Shown: positions 9,430 to 18,869, counted from the stretch's first letter. The stretch is 64,000 bases of DNA from Microbacterium sp. LWS13-1.2 (GCF_040144835.1 NZ_CP151632.1:2604001-2668000), one strand, 5' to 3'. The notes: a model not told the origin generated them from the sequence alone. Translations and numbers: made by a program.

Positions 9430-10574
9430 GCCTGCAGCGCCGTGTTCAGCGCCTCGATGTTCGCCTGCATCCACGAGATGTAAGTCTCCCCCTCGGGGAG
9501 CGTTTCCGAAAACGCGATCACCGGGATGCCGAGGCCGTCGGCCTCGCCTACGATCTCCTGCGTCTCCGCCCCGCCCGTCTGCGTGTTCGTGATCACGACG
9601 CTCACTCCGCCGTCGCGCACGAGCGCCAGGGATTCGAGGAGGGTCGCGGGCGCGACATCCTGCCCCTCTTCGACGGCCTCGCTGAACGCCTCGGGCGTCG
9701 AATTCTCGAGTCCGGCGGCGTCGGTGAGGTACACCGGCACCGGCTCGGTGACGAAGACCTTCTCGCCGCCGTGCGCGGCGCCGATGTCGCCGAGCGAGGC
9801 CTCGAGCGTCTCGACCTCGGCGCCGAAGGCCTCGGCGTTCGCGATGAAGGTGTCGGCGTCGTCGGGGCTCAGCTGACCCAGCTCGTCGGCGATCGCGGAG
9901 GCGACGTGCGCGATGGTGTGCGGGTCGTACCAGACGTGCTCGTTGAAACCCTCGACGTGATCGTGACCGTGGTCGTCGGCCTCGTCGGTGTGCGCCTCGG
10001 CGTCCTCGGTCGCGTGATCGTCGGCGGCTTCCGTCGCGGCGTCGTCGGTCGCGTGATCGTCGGCGGCTTCCGTCGCGGCGTCGTCGGTCGCGTGCTCCTC
10101 GGCGTCCTCCGTCGCGGCGTCGTCGGTCGCGGCATCCGTCTCGTCGCTGCCGGTCTCGTCCGCGGCGGGCGGGTCGGCGTGACCGGGGTTGTCGGGCCAG
10201 TCGTGCGAGTACTCGACGGCGGTGACGACCGGCGCATCCGTGCCGCTGGACTCGATGAGCGCATCGACGAAGGCGTCGTAGCCGCCGCCGTTCTCGATGA
10301 CGAGGTCGGCCTTCGAGACCGTGAGCTGGTCGCGGGCGCTGGGCTCGAACGAGTGCGGGTCCTGCGACTCGTTGGTCACGATCGAGGTGACGTCGACCAG
10401 GTCGCCGCCGACCTCGGCGGCGATCTGCCCGTAGACGTTGGTGGATGCGACGACCGAGAGCCGGCCCTCGGCGTCGTCGTCGCCGCCCGCCGCGGTGCCC
10501 GCGCATCCCGCGAGGACGAGGGCGGATGCCGCCGTCAGGCCGAGCACAGGCAGGGAGCGTCGCAACGAGGTCAT
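9426..10574 (-). CDS. znuA: Zinc-binding lipoprotein of ABC importer (ZnuA-like)
   Basis: Cluster A-1 metal-binding protein, 382 residues. The ATG at 10574 gives a lipoprotein signal peptide with lipobox VLAGC. VVASTNVYGQIAAEVGGD opens the mature domain; DPHSFEP, HVWYDPHT and the late ITNTQTGG region carry the metal-ligand pattern of the family. Between two conserved blocks lies a long acidic His-containing loop (about residues 145-205), in part made of tandem repeats, as in ZnuA proteins that buffer zinc. The promoter contains a Zur-type palindrome at 10595-10609. Confidence 0.93.
   Translation of the reverse strand: MTSLRRSLPVLGLTAASALVLAGCAGTAAGGDDDAEGRLSVVASTNVYGQIAAEVGGDLVDVTSIVTNESQDPHSFEPSARDQLTVSKADLVIENGGGYDAFVDALIESSGTDAPVVTAVEYSHDWPDNPGHADPPAADETGSDETDAATDDAATEDAEEHATDDAATEAADDHATDDAATEAADDHATEDAEAHTDEADDHGHDHVEGFNEHVWYDPHTIAHVASAIADELGQLSPDDADTFIANAEAFGAEVETLEASLGDIGAAHGGEKVFVTEPVPVYLTDAAGLENSTPEAFSEAVEEGQDVAPATLLESLALVRDGGVSVVITNTQTGGAETQEIVGEADGLGIPVIAFSETLPEGETYISWMQANIEALNTALQA
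10006..10122 (-). repeat. 39-bp tandem repeats in the ZnuA metal loop
   Basis: Units at 10006-10044 and 10045-10083 are identical. A third at 10084-10122 is diverged. Each encodes a 13-residue ATDDAATEAADDH-type segment, which keeps frame and adds one His per unit. Confidence 0.9.
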
Positions 10575-10594
10575 GTCAACGACTCTAACGCTAA

Positions 10595-10609
10595 TGAGAA
10601 TCGTTCTCA
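10595..10609. promoter_or_regulatory. Zur/Fur-type operator upstream of znuA
   Basis: TGAGAA-TCG-TTCTCA is a perfect 6+6 inverted repeat, 20 bp upstream of the znuA start codon and 46 bp upstream of the divergent gene at 10656. Its form fits actinobacterial Zur/Fur boxes. It could control both directions. Confidence 0.8.
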
Positions 10610-10655
10610 AACCTCACCCGTTCACGCGACCGGACCCGCTGATAGCGTCGGTCCC

Positions 10656-11300
10656 GTGCTCCCGCAGGTCGTCCGCCGCTCGCTGCTGCTCGCCCTCCCG
10701 TTCCAGGCGGGAGCCCTCGTCGTCGCCCTGGTGCTGTCTGCGGCCGGTCTGCCGGCGCAGATGCTGCTCACGGTGCTGCTCGTCCTGTCGATGTGGGCGC
10801 CTGCCGCCGCCGAGCTCGTCTTCCGCACGACGCTGCCCCGCGCGTTTCAGCTGCACTACGTGATCTTCATCACGCTGGGCCCGTACGCGGGCAGCGCGCT
10901 GAACGTCTACGTCGCGATCGCCGACTGGGACACCCTCATCCACTTCGACTCCGGCGTGATGCTCGCGTGGCTCGGGATGCTGTGGGTGCGGCGCATGGAG
11001 GAGCGGGTGAACGCCCCGTTCCCCGCGTGGTTCGCTCTGGCCGTCATCCAGCTGACCGCGATGGCTTTCGCCGCCGCGTGGGAGATCTGCGAGTTCGCGA
11101 GCGACCGGCTCATCGGCACCGTCGCCCAGGGCGGGCTCGACGACACGATGGCCGACATCATGGCGGGCACGATGGGCGGGCTGTTCGCGATCGCGCTGCT
11201 GCTGATCCTCGGTCGCCCGCGCTCCCTCGCGCCGGCGTCCCTGCTGCGCGCCGCGCACCGGGCCCCCGCCGCAGAGACGCCTCGGCGCATCGACGGCTGA
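10656..11300 (+). CDS. Membrane protein, DUF2238/YjdF-like
   Basis: The 214 residues from GTG 10656 form about six helices. Conserved polar residues lie in the second half: DTLIHFDSGVMLAWLG, then AAWEICEFASDRLIGT and GGLDDTMADIMAGTMGGL. This Trp-Glu/Asp-rich arrangement resembles the YjdF/DUF2238 family of unknown function. The gene diverges from znuA, and the Zur palindrome lies in the shared spacer, so it may be a zinc-responsive gene; that link is inference. Its 3' end is 21 bp from the convergent E2 gene. Confidence 0.6.
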   Translation: MLPQVVRRSLLLALPFQAGALVVALVLSAAGLPAQMLLTVLLVLSMWAPAAAELVFRTTLPRAFQLHYVIFITLGPYAGSALNVYVAIADWDTLIHFDSGVMLAWLGMLWVRRMEERVNAPFPAWFALAVIQLTAMAFAAAWEICEFASDRLIGTVAQGGLDDTMADIMAGTMGGLFAIALLLILGRPRSLAPASLLRAAHRAPAAETPRRIDG

Positions 11301-11321
11301 GGCGGGTTCCGCCGAAGGAGG

Positions 11322-12701
11322 TCAGTCCAGGAGCAGCGCCGGCTCCTCGAGGATCGACGCCACGTCGGCGATGAAGCGCGACATCCCGTCTCCGTCGACC
11401 ACGCGGTGATCGAACGAGCCGGCGACGGTGGTCACCCAGCGCGGCCGGACCTCGCCGTCGACGACCCAGGGCTTCTGCCGGATCGTGCCCAGTGCCACGA
11501 TGCCCGCCTCGCCCGGGTTGATGATCGGAGTCCCGGCGTCCATGCCGAACACGCCGATATTCGTGATCGTGATCGTTCCCCCGTGCTGGTCGGCTGGAGT
11601 CGTCTTACCCTCCCGCGCCGTGAGGGTGAGCCTCTCGAGCGCCCGGGCCAGCTCGCGCATCGACAGGTCCTGTGCATCCTTGATGTTCGGCACGAGGAGG
11701 CCGCGCGGCGTCGCCGCGGCGATCCCGAGGTTGACGTACCGCCGCACCCGGATCTCGGCGCCCCCTTCGGCATCCACCCACGCAGCGTTCACCATCGGGG
11801 TGCGCCGCGCCGCCCAGATCACGGCGCGCGCCATGATCAAGAGCGGCGAGACCTTCGTGTCGGCGAAGTCCGGCGAGGTCTTGAGCCGCTTGACGAGCTC
11901 CATCGTGCGGGTGGCGTCGACGTCGGTCCACACCGAGACGTGCGGGGCCGAGTACGCCGACTGCACCATCGCCGACGAGGTGGCCTTGCGCACACCCCGG
12001 ACGGCGATGGTCTCCTCGCGACCGGCCGCGTCGGGGGCGGGCGTCGATGGCGCGACCTCGGCGGGGCCGGGAGTCGGCCGCTCCGCGGGCGCCGGCGCGG
12101 CGACCGGGATGGTCTCCTCGCGCACGTCGCCCCACTCGGGCGTCTCGATGTTGCGGAACACGCTGGCCTGCGACGCGTGCCGCACGACGTCCTCGCGGGT
12201 CACCTCGCCGGCGGGGCCGCTCGGCGCCACGGCCGACAGCTCCACCCCGAGGTCGCGCGCGAGCTTGCGGATCGGCGGCTTGGCGATGATGCCGACGGAT
12301 GCCGCGACCCGTTCCGCTGCGGGAACGGCGGCCTTGCGCCGCCGGGACTGCACCTGACCGCCAGTGCCGTACCCGACGAGCACCGCTCCCTCGCCCTCGG
12401 CGGGCTCGGCGGGCTGCCCGTGCTCGGACTGTCCGACGGTGGCCGGGGCGGCGGCATCCGTCGTCGAGGCGATCGTGATGATCGCCGAGCCGACGTTCAC
12501 CGTCGCGCCCTCGACGGCCAGCAGCTCGCCGACGGTGCCGGCGAACGGCGAGGGCAGCTCGACCAGCGACTTCGCCGTCTCGATCTCGACGAGCACGTCG
12601 TTGACCGCGACGGTGTCGCCCGGGCCGACGCGCCACTGGACGATCTCGGCTTCGGTGAGGCCTTCGCCGACATCGGGGAGAACGAACGTCTGGGTGCTCA
12701 T
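11322..12701 (-). CDS. Branched-chain 2-oxoacid dehydrogenase E2, lipoyl acyltransferase
   Basis: Core acyltransferase of a 2-oxoacid dehydrogenase complex, 459 residues. The lipoyl domain is at 1-78 with the lipoylated Lys44 in [12 protein letters not shown] Pro/Ala linker leads to the E1/E3-binding domain at about 130-170 ([18 protein letters not shown]), and the catalytic domain has [10 protein letters not shown] near the C-terminus. The ATG at 12701 has a good AAAGGA site. The gene is separated from E1beta by 370 bp of repeat DNA, so co-transcription must pass through that array. Branched-chain substrate is favoured over pyruvate because E1 is split into alpha and beta; not proven. Confidence 0.9.
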   Translation of the reverse strand: MSTQTFVLPDVGEGLTEAEIVQWRVGPGDTVAVNDVLVEIETAKSLVELPSPFAGTVGELLAVEGATVNVGSAIITIASTTDAAAPATVGQSEHGQPAEPAEGEGAVLVGYGTGGQVQSRRRKAAVPAAERVAASVGIIAKPPIRKLARDLGVELSAVAPSGPAGEVTREDVVRHASQASVFRNIETPEWGDVREETIPVAAPAPAERPTPGPAEVAPSTPAPDAAGREETIAVRGVRKATSSAMVQSAYSAPHVSVWTDVDATRTMELVKRLKTSPDFADTKVSPLLIMARAVIWAARRTPMVNAAWVDAEGGAEIRVRRYVNLGIAAATPRGLLVPNIKDAQDLSMRELARALERLTLTAREGKTTPADQHGGTITITNIGVFGMDAGTPIINPGEAGIVALGTIRQKPWVVDGEVRPRWVTTVAGSFDHRVVDGDGMSRFIADVASILEEPALLLD

Positions 12702-12721
12702 GGAGTGTCCTTTCGAAAGAC

Positions 12722-13064
12722 CCGGTCGTTGAGCGAGCTTGCGAGACGAAACGCGCGTGACGTTCCGGCCGCGCGCAGGCGTTTCGTCTCGCTCGTTCCT
12801 CGCTCGCTCAACGACCGGGAGAAGATTCCTCGGTCGTTGAGCGAGGGAGCGCCAGCGACCGAGACGAAACGCGCCGAACCGAACCGATACGCCAGGCGCA
12901 GACGTTTCGTCTCCCTCGTTCCTCGCTCGCTCAACGACCGGGAGAAGATTCCTCGGTCGTTGAGCGAGGGAGCGCCAGCGACCGAGACGAAACGCGCCGA
13001 ACCGAACCGATACGCCAGGCGCAGACGTTTCGTCTCCCTCGTTCCTCGCTCGCTCAACGACCGG
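12722..13064. repeat. Large palindromic repeat array between E1beta and E2
   Basis: Six alternating direct and inverted copies of the dispersed repeat fill the spacer. Within it a 123-bp unit is tandemly duplicated: GAAGATTCCTCGGTCGTTG recurs at 12821 and 12944. Inverted copies could fold into long hairpins in RNA, and every frame reads repeat-derived text. No gene is present here. Confidence 0.9.
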
Positions 13065-13071
13065 CTCCCTC

Positions 13072-14136
13072 TCAGTAGGCGAGGGACCGGTCGACGGCCT
13101 CGAGGATGCGGTCAGCGTCGGGCAGGAAGACGCCTTCGAGCTTGGCCGGGGGGAACGGGGCGTCGAAGCCCGACACGCGCAGCACCGGAGCCTCGAGCGC
13201 GTAGAACGCACGCTCCATCACGGTCGCCGCGACCTCAGAGCCGAGCGACGTGAAGCCCGGGGCCTCCTGCGCGTAGACCATGCGACCGGTGCGGCGCACG
13301 GACTCGAGGATCGGGCCGTAGTCCACGGGCGACAGTGAGCGCAGGTCGACGACCTCGATGCTGATGCCCTCGACCTCGGCCAGCACGGCGGCCTGCAGCA
13401 TCGTCGTGACCATGGCGCCGTGGCCGACGAGGGTGACGTCGGTGCCGCGGCGGACGATGCGCGACGCGTGCAGCGGCAGGGCGCGGGCGGAGGTGTCGAC
13501 CTCGCCCTTCTGCCAGTACTTGCTCTTCGGCTCGAGGAAGATCACCGGATCGGCCGAGGCGATCGCGTCCTGGATCATCCAGTACCCGTCGTTCGGCGTC
13601 GACGGGCTCACGACCCGCAGGCCTGGGGTGTGCGTGAAGTACGCCTCGGGGCTCTCCTGATGGTGCTCGATGGCCCCGATGTGCCCGCCGTACGGGATGC
13701 GGATCACGACGGGCATCTGCACCGCGCCCTCGAGGCGGTTCGTCATCTTGGCCAGCTGCGAGGTGATCTGGTCGAACGCGGGGAAGACGAACCCGTCGAA
13801 CTGGATCTCGACGACCGGGCGGAATCCGGCGAGCGCCAGCCCGATCGCAGTGCCGACGAGTCCGGACTCGGCGAGCGGGCTGTCGATCACGCGGCGCTCG
13901 CCGAACTCGGCCTGCAGCCCTTCGGTGATGCGGAAGACGCCGCCGAGCTTGCCGATGTCCTCGCCCATGAGCAGCACGCGGTCGCTGCCGGCGAGAGACG
14001 CACGCAGACCGGCGTTGATCGCCCGGCTGAGCGGCATCGTCTGCGTGGCGGATGCCTCGGGCACGGGGTTCACGGCGGGCTCGGCGCGTTTCGTCTCGCT
14101 CGTGCCTCGTTCGCGGGGCGGCCGGGTGTCGGTCAC
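13072..14136 (-). CDS. Branched-chain 2-oxoacid dehydrogenase E1 beta subunit
   Basis: Transketolase-like beta subunit of E1, which with E1alpha decarboxylates the 2-oxoacid using thiamine diphosphate. The 354 residues contain [40 protein letters not shown] and [22 protein letters not shown], all family blocks. The start GTG 14136 overlaps the E1alpha stop (GTGA). The first 33 residues precede the conserved [15 protein letters not shown] and include a translated repeat fragment ([13 protein letters not shown]). The ancestral start may have been further in, for example near that Met. Confidence 0.92.
   Translation of the reverse strand: MTDTRPPRERGTSETKRAEPAVNPVPEASATQTMPLSRAINAGLRASLAGSDRVLLMGEDIGKLGGVFRITEGLQAEFGERRVIDSPLAESGLVGTAIGLALAGFRPVVEIQFDGFVFPAFDQITSQLAKMTNRLEGAVQMPVVIRIPYGGHIGAIEHHQESPEAYFTHTPGLRVVSPSTPNDGYWMIQDAIASADPVIFLEPKSKYWQKGEVDTSARALPLHASRIVRRGTDVTLVGHGAMVTTMLQAAVLAEVEGISIEVVDLRSLSPVDYGPILESVRRTGRMVYAQEAPGFTSLGSEVAATVMERAFYALEAPVLRVSGFDAPFPPAKLEGVFLPDADRILEAVDRSLAY
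14086..14116. repeat. Dispersed-repeat fragment at the 5' end of the E1beta gene
   Basis: GCGTTTCGTCTCGCTCG and the following bases match one end of the repeat in inverted orientation. It is translated as the N-terminal extension of E1beta. Confidence 0.8.
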
Positions 14137-15314
14137 GATGCGCCTCCCTCGAAGGATGCCTCGTATCCGGCGAGCCACTGCCGCTGCTCGTCCATGAGCG
14201 GATGGGGCTCGGAGTACACGTGGGCGAAGATGTCGTCGGCCTCGAGTCCGCCCAGCGCGTTGGTGCGGGTGCGGATGTCGTCGGCGAGAGCGTCCGCCTC
14301 GGCATCCACGTCGGCGAAGAACGACTCCGACGCGCCCCGGGTGAGCAGGAAGGCCTTCATGCGTGCGAGCGGATCGCGGCGACGCCACGCCTCCTCCTCG
14401 CTCGACGGCCGGTACTTCGTGGGATCGTCGCTCGTCGTGTGCGCGCCGAGCCGGTAGGTCATGGCCTCGATCGCCTGCGGACCGCCGCCCGCGCGCGCCT
14501 CGTCGAGCGCCGCCCGTGTGACGGCCCAGCTCGCGAGGACGTCGTTGCCGTCGATCAGCGCGCTCGGCATCCCGTATCCCTCGCCGCGCTTGTACAGCGG
14601 CGAGCGCGACTGCGTCGAGACGGGCACCGAGATGGCCCACTGGTTGTTCTGCAGGAAGAAGACCTCGGGGGTCTGATAGCTCGCGGCGAAGACCATCGCC
14701 TCGTGGACGTCGCCCTGGCTCGACGCGCCGTCGCCGTAGTAGACGATGACGGCCTCGTCGCGGTCGGGGTCGCCGGTGCCGCACCGGCCGTCGAAGACCA
14801 GCCCCATGCCGAACCCGGTCGCATGCAGCGTCTGCGAGCCGAGGACGAGCGTGTAGATGTGGGTGTTGCCGTTCTTCGGGTCGGTCGGGTCCCACCCGCC
14901 GTGCGTCAGTCCGCGCATCACGCGGATGATGTCGATCGGGTCGACGCCGCGGATCTTCGTCACGACGTGCTCGCGGTAGGACGGGAAGATGTGGTCCTGC
15001 GGACGCGCCGCCCGCGCGGAACCCACCTGCGCGGCCTCCTGGCCGTAGCTCGGCGGCCAGAGGGCCAGCTGGCCCTGGCGCTGGAGGTTCGTCGCCTGCA
15101 CGTCGAACGCGCGGATGACGGCCATGTCACGGTAGAACGTCTCGAGGTCGGCGTCGCTCAGCGCGTCGACGGCGGCGCGATAGCGCTCGGCGGCGGGGGT
15201 CGGGGCGAAGGTGCCGTCCGCTTCCAGGAAGCGGATGAGAGCGGGGTCTTCGGGCACGGTGGTTTCCGAAGGTGCCGTGGCGCCAGTCGTCACCAAGTCT
15301 TCAGGCGGGGTCAC
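14133..15314 (-). CDS. Branched-chain 2-oxoacid dehydrogenase E1 alpha subunit
   Basis: Thiamine diphosphate-binding subunit, 393 residues. The TPP motif runs from [13 protein letters not shown] (194-206) to LQNNQ (221-225). Upstream, [13 protein letters not shown] and [11 protein letters not shown] are typical of E1alpha, and [15 protein letters not shown] is the phosphorylation-loop region. The GTG start at 15314 overlaps the aminotransferase stop by 4 bases. Together with E1beta and E2 it forms most of a complex; no E3 (lipoamide dehydrogenase) is encoded in this window. Confidence 0.93.
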   Translation of the reverse strand: MTPPEDLVTTGATAPSETTVPEDPALIRFLEADGTFAPTPAAERYRAAVDALSDADLETFYRDMAVIRAFDVQATNLQRQGQLALWPPSYGQEAAQVGSARAARPQDHIFPSYREHVVTKIRGVDPIDIIRVMRGLTHGGWDPTDPKNGNTHIYTLVLGSQTLHATGFGMGLVFDGRCGTGDPDRDEAVIVYYGDGASSQGDVHEAMVFAASYQTPEVFFLQNNQWAISVPVSTQSRSPLYKRGEGYGMPSALIDGNDVLASWAVTRAALDEARAGGGPQAIEAMTYRLGAHTTSDDPTKYRPSSEEEAWRRRDPLARMKAFLLTRGASESFFADVDAEADALADDIRTRTNALGGLEADDIFAHVYSEPHPLMDEQRQWLAGYEASFEGGAS

Positions 15315-16432
15315 CGTTCTACGCTAGCCCGCACTCCTGCGTGCCCTTCCGGGAGGTTCTTCACAACGGATGCTGCAATCCCTAGGACCTTCTCGACAGA
15401 TTCCTCTTCGCCGACGGAGATCCGGATGCCGTCGCCGGCGAACGGACGGACGATCAGGCCTGCTTCCTCGAAGGCGGCGGCGAAGGTCGCGGTCTCGTCA
15501 CCGGCCGGCAGCCACACGAAGTTGCCCTGCGCCTCCGGGACGTTCCAGCCGGCCCGGCGGAGGCCGTCCGCGAGCCCGTCGCGACGCTCGGCGATGACGC
15601 GGACGCGCTCGAGCAGCTCGTCCTCGGCGTCGAGGCTCGCGAGCGCCGCCTCCTCGGCGTGGGCGGTGACGGACAGCGGGATCGCGGTGCTGCGGGCCGC
15701 GTCGAGGACGCGCGGGTGGCCGACGGCATAGCCGACCCGGAGCGCGGCGAGGCCGTACGCCTTGGAGAAGGTGCGGAGCACCACGACGTTGGGGTGGCTG
15801 CCGGTCGCGAGCACCCGGGCACCGTCGACGGCGTCGGTATCGGTGACGAACTCGGAGTACGCCTCGTCGAGGATCACGAGCACGTCGGCGGGCACGCGGG
15901 CGACGAACCCGTCGAACTCGGCCTGCGTGACGATGGGGCCGGTCGGGTTGTTGGGGCTGCACACGATGATGGCGCGCGTGCGGTCGGTGATCGCGGCTGC
16001 CATCGCGTCGAGGTCGTGGCGGGCGCCCGCGGCGAGCGGCACCTGCACGGCCGTGGCACCGGCGACCACCGCGAGCCAGGGGTAGGCCTCGAACGAGCGC
16101 CACGCGTAGATGACCTCGTCGCCCGGGCCGGATGTCGCCAGCACGAGCTGGGCGAGGATCGAGACGCTGCCGGCGCCGATGTGGATCGCGTCGGCACCGA
16201 CGGCGAAGCGCTCGGCGAGGCGCTCGCGCAGCCGCGCGGCGCTGGCGTCCGGGTATCTGTTGAGCGCTGTCGCCGCCTGCACGCGCTCGAGCACGCCCGG
16301 CAGCGGGTCGAACGGGTTCTCGTTGCTCGACAGCTTGAACGCCTCGGCGCCGGCCTGCCGGCCCTGCTTGTACGGCGGCAGCGCGGCGACCTCGGGGCGC
16401 ACGCGGACGGGGATCTCGGGAGCGTCGGTCAC
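15311..16432 (-). CDS. Class I/II aminotransferase, HisC/aromatic (Pat) type
   Basis: PLP-dependent transaminase of 373 residues. Motifs are SNENP (36-40), NNPTG (161-165), DEAYSEF (189-195) and the PLP Lys224 in [10 protein letters not shown]. The family covers histidinol-phosphate and aromatic amino acid aminotransferases. It is the first gene of the 2-oxoacid dehydrogenase operon and overlaps E1alpha in a GTGA. It may therefore feed 2-oxoacids or act on aromatic acids rather than in histidine synthesis; no his genes are nearby. The GTG start at 16432 is 90 bp from the divergent gene at 16523. Confidence 0.88.
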   Translation of the reverse strand: MTDAPEIPVRVRPEVAALPPYKQGRQAGAEAFKLSSNENPFDPLPGVLERVQAATALNRYPDASAARLRERLAERFAVGADAIHIGAGSVSILAQLVLATSGPGDEVIYAWRSFEAYPWLAVVAGATAVQVPLAAGARHDLDAMAAAITDRTRAIIVCSPNNPTGPIVTQAEFDGFVARVPADVLVILDEAYSEFVTDTDAVDGARVLATGSHPNVVVLRTFSKAYGLAALRVGYAVGHPRVLDAARSTAIPLSVTAHAEEAALASLDAEDELLERVRVIAERRDGLADGLRRAGWNVPEAQGNFVWLPAGDETATFAAAFEEAGLIVRPFAGDGIRISVGEEESVEKVLGIAASVVKNLPEGHAGVRASVER

Positions 16433-16522
16433 GGTCCCGAGTCTACGAGCGGTAGGGAGGCCGCGTCTCGGCTCGCGATTCTCGTTGGACGCGGGCGCGC
16501 GTCATGGAAGACTGGGCGGACC

Positions 16523-16912
16523 ATGGGCTTCCTCATCCGCGTCGTCATCAACGCGTTCGCGATCTGGGTCGTCACCCTGATCCCTGCGCTCCAGGTCTTC
16601 GTCGTGCCGTTCCCGCCGGGAGGGACGCTTCAGCTGGTGCTGACGCTGCTCATCGTCGCGGTGATCTTCGCGCTCGTGAACACGATCATCGGCACCGTCA
16701 TCAAGGTGCTGGCGTTCCCGCTCTACATCCTCACGCTGGGGCTGATCGGCCTCCTCATCAACGCGTTCCTGCTGTGGCTCACGGCCTGGCTCACGCACTG
16801 GTGGAACTGGGGCCTGCGGGTCGAGGACTTCTGGTGGGGCGTCGTCGCGGCGGTCATCATCACCCTGATCAACTGGATCTTCGGCATCATCCTGCGACCG
16901 CGCAAGGACTGA
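16523..16912 (+). CDS. Four-helix membrane protein, phage holin 4_2 (YvlD-like) family
   Basis: A 129-residue protein with four hydrophobic helices and a short basic tail (LRPRKD). The pattern VVINAFAIWVV, LVNTIIGTVIKVLAFPLYILTLG and ITLINWIFGI matches the PF04020 family, common in actinobacterial chromosomes outside prophages. Despite the family name nothing here indicates lysis or a phage; a role in envelope stability is usually assumed. It ends 1 bp before the convergent hydrolase gene. Confidence 0.85.
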   Translation: MGFLIRVVINAFAIWVVTLIPALQVFVVPFPPGGTLQLVLTLLIVAVIFALVNTIIGTVIKVLAFPLYILTLGLIGLLINAFLLWLTAWLTHWWNWGLRVEDFWWGVVAAVIITLINWIFGIILRPRKD

Positions 16913-16913
16913 C

Positions 16914-18509
16914 TCAGCCCGCATCACGCCTCGCGGCGTACTCGGTGACATCGACGGCATCCGCGCGCGCGAGGTCGTCGAACACGTGGCGCAGGCCGTC
17001 GACCCGAGGATCGGACGACGCGTCGACGAGCGCCGCCGTCTCGGCATACGCGGTCAGCCGGTGCGCGGGCAGCCCCACCTCGTCGACGGCGACGTCGGGG
17101 TCGGAGACCCGCTCGACGATGAAGCTGCCGGACGCGCCGACCGGCTGGGCATGGCCACCACCGGCGAGCCCTACGACGGGATCGTCGGAGTGGCGCACCG
17201 ATACGCTCAACGTCCCCGGTCCGACGTCGGCGTCGACGGGCGAGCCCAGCGACACGAGCGTCTGGGTGTCGTAGAGGCCCTCGAGCGCCAGGTGCGAACC
17301 GATCATCGCGCCCTGTGAGAAGCCGAACACGTGGATCACCTCGCCCGGCCGCGCCCCGGCCGCGGCGAGCGCCGCCTCGGTCACGGCGTACGAATCCGAC
17401 GTCCTTCCGGCATAGAGCTCGACGTTCGAGGCGTTGTCCCATGCGTCGTCGCCGCCCATCGCGCCCGACTGCATCCCGGCGATGTACACGGCGTACTGCC
17501 GCGAGCCGTCCGGCATCGTGTACCGCTCGACCCGCACCCGCGAGTCTCCCGAACCCGGGATCCGCGCCGTCGCTGCCGCCAGGCTCTGCGGCGCGACCGA
17601 GGCCGGCGAGCCCGCCGACCCGGGCGACGCGGCACCCCCGGCACCGGCGGCAGGCGCGGTGCCTGCGGTTACGACCCCGGCCGCCCCCGCCGCACTGCCA
17701 GGTGCTGCCGGCGTCACCGGGATCAGCGTCACCGGCCCGGCCGTGCCTGTGAGCCTCGCCTCTCGAGGGAGCCTCCCGGTGCCCGCCAGGCCGACAGCCA
17801 CAGCGCCGCCCAGGGTGAGCAGGCCGGCGCCGGCTCCCGCCACGACAGCGCCCGGGTCGTTGATCTCGCTGCCCAGTCCGACCCCCCAGTGGGTCGCCTG
17901 CCGCACGAGCTCGGATGGCCACGAGAGGGCGTACCCGAACTCCGCGTCGAGCGCCATCCGCCAGGCGTCGGGATGCTGCTCTACCAGCGCGGTCATCCGC
18001 GCGTCGAGGCGGTCCGCGCGGGCGCCCTCGCCGGCAAGGACGGCGGCCCGGTGCTCGGCCTGGACCTCCACCATCTCGTAGGCGTACGCCGCCTCGCGCA
18101 GCGCGCGGGCGATCTCCTCGGACTCTTCGTGCACCGTTTGCAGCTGCGCGGCGAGAGCGGATGCCGCCGCCCGCGCGTCGTCCGTGTGCGCCGGCAGCAT
18201 CCGCAGCACGTCCTGCAGCGCGCGCACGCGGTCGGCGATGGCGGCGAGCTCCTCGCGAGCGGCATCGAAGCGCACGGCGGCCGCAGACAGGGTGGCCGTG
18301 TCCACCGCCACGGCGCCGCCGCTGCGGATCTGCAGGCCGTCGTCGACGCGCGGCCAGTTGTCGGCGAGCAGGCTGATGAGTCCTTCGCTCGGACCGAGGC
18401 GTCCGGGATCACGGACGAGGTCGGGCGCCAGCAGGCCGCCTTCCGTCGCCCCGTCCTGACGGGGAACGGCAGGTGCCAACACGTCGTTCCCGGGGGACGG
18501 GTCTCTCAT
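16914..18509 (-). CDS. WXG-like helical domain fused to alpha/beta hydrolase
   Basis: The 531 residues fall into three parts. The first (about 45-200) is a long helical coiled region like WXG100/LXG-type proteins. A Gly/Ala hydrophobic stretch (about 225-250) and a Pro/Ala/Gly linker follow. The C-terminal alpha/beta hydrolase has nucleophile elbow VFGFSQGAMIG and a late His in GLRHVFDDL. The ATG start overlaps the stop of the small helical protein upstream (ATGA), so the two are made together. The layout suggests a surface-targeted lipase or esterase; no type VII secretion genes are in the window. Confidence 0.7.
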   Translation of the reverse strand: MRDPSPGNDVLAPAVPRQDGATEGGLLAPDLVRDPGRLGPSEGLISLLADNWPRVDDGLQIRSGGAVAVDTATLSAAAVRFDAAREELAAIADRVRALQDVLRMLPAHTDDARAAASALAAQLQTVHEESEEIARALREAAYAYEMVEVQAEHRAAVLAGEGARADRLDARMTALVEQHPDAWRMALDAEFGYALSWPSELVRQATHWGVGLGSEINDPGAVVAGAGAGLLTLGGAVAVGLAGTGRLPREARLTGTAGPVTLIPVTPAAPGSAAGAAGVVTAGTAPAAGAGGAASPGSAGSPASVAPQSLAAATARIPGSGDSRVRVERYTMPDGSRQYAVYIAGMQSGAMGGDDAWDNASNVELYAGRTSDSYAVTEAALAAAGARPGEVIHVFGFSQGAMIGSHLALEGLYDTQTLVSLGSPVDADVGPGTLSVSVRHSDDPVVGLAGGGHAQPVGASGSFIVERVSDPDVAVDEVGLPAHRLTAYAETAALVDASSDPRVDGLRHVFDDLARADAVDVTEYAARRDAG

Positions 18510-18808
18510 CGTCCCGCCCCGGACAACACTGCGGAAAGCGACTCCGCGAACGCCGCGCGCTCGCGGGCGCGTGCGACGTCGTACCGCACGGTCTCGGTCA
18601 GGCAGGTGAGCCCCGACACGTCGCCCGCCCATGCGGTGGCCCGGTCGTGGAACGCCGTGGCCGCCTTCGCCTGCCAGTCGACGGCGTCGGCGAGTCCGCG
18701 CGCGACGAGCGCGGCATCCGCGATCCGGTCGAGGAGTCGTGCGAGTTCGCGCACGACCTCGGCGAGCTGATGAGACGCCGCATCGGCGACCGGGGGAACG
18801 AGAGTCAC
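18506..18808 (-). CDS. Small WXG100-like helical protein
   Basis: From GTG 18808 the product has 100 residues and is predicted to be two amphipathic helices around a turn with W45 in VDWQAKAATAFHDRA, close to the WXG signature. It contains one Cys. The gene is 4-base coupled to the hydrolase gene, the arrangement seen for effector-partner pairs. Longer upstream frames read through the terminator hairpin at 18870-18905 and look non-coding. Confidence 0.7.
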   Translation of the reverse strand: MTLVPPVADAASHQLAEVVRELARLLDRIADAALVARGLADAVDWQAKAATAFHDRATAWAGDVSGLTCLTETVRYDVARARERAAFAESLSAVLSGAGR

Positions 18809-18869
18809 CCGTCGATCGTGCTCCTCGAGGGATCGGGGCGCCGCCGAGGCGGCGACGGTCCGTGGAGAA

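Noticed and set aside
10006..10122. Tandem repeat as a CRISPR-like element
   Set aside because: The units are contiguous, in frame and encode the ZnuA loop.
9270..11300. Long plus-strand open frame of 676 codons
   Set aside because: Its first two thirds are antisense to znuC and znuA and read as low-complexity text. Only the last 215 codons (from 10656) form a plausible protein.
12698..13057. 119-codon minus-strand frame between E1beta and E2
   Set aside because: It is made wholly of translated palindromic repeats ([11 protein letters not shown] text) and has no homology to a protein family.
16523..16912. Prophage holin
   Set aside because: The family name includes holin, but no lysin, structural or integrase gene is nearby, and this family is widespread on chromosomes.
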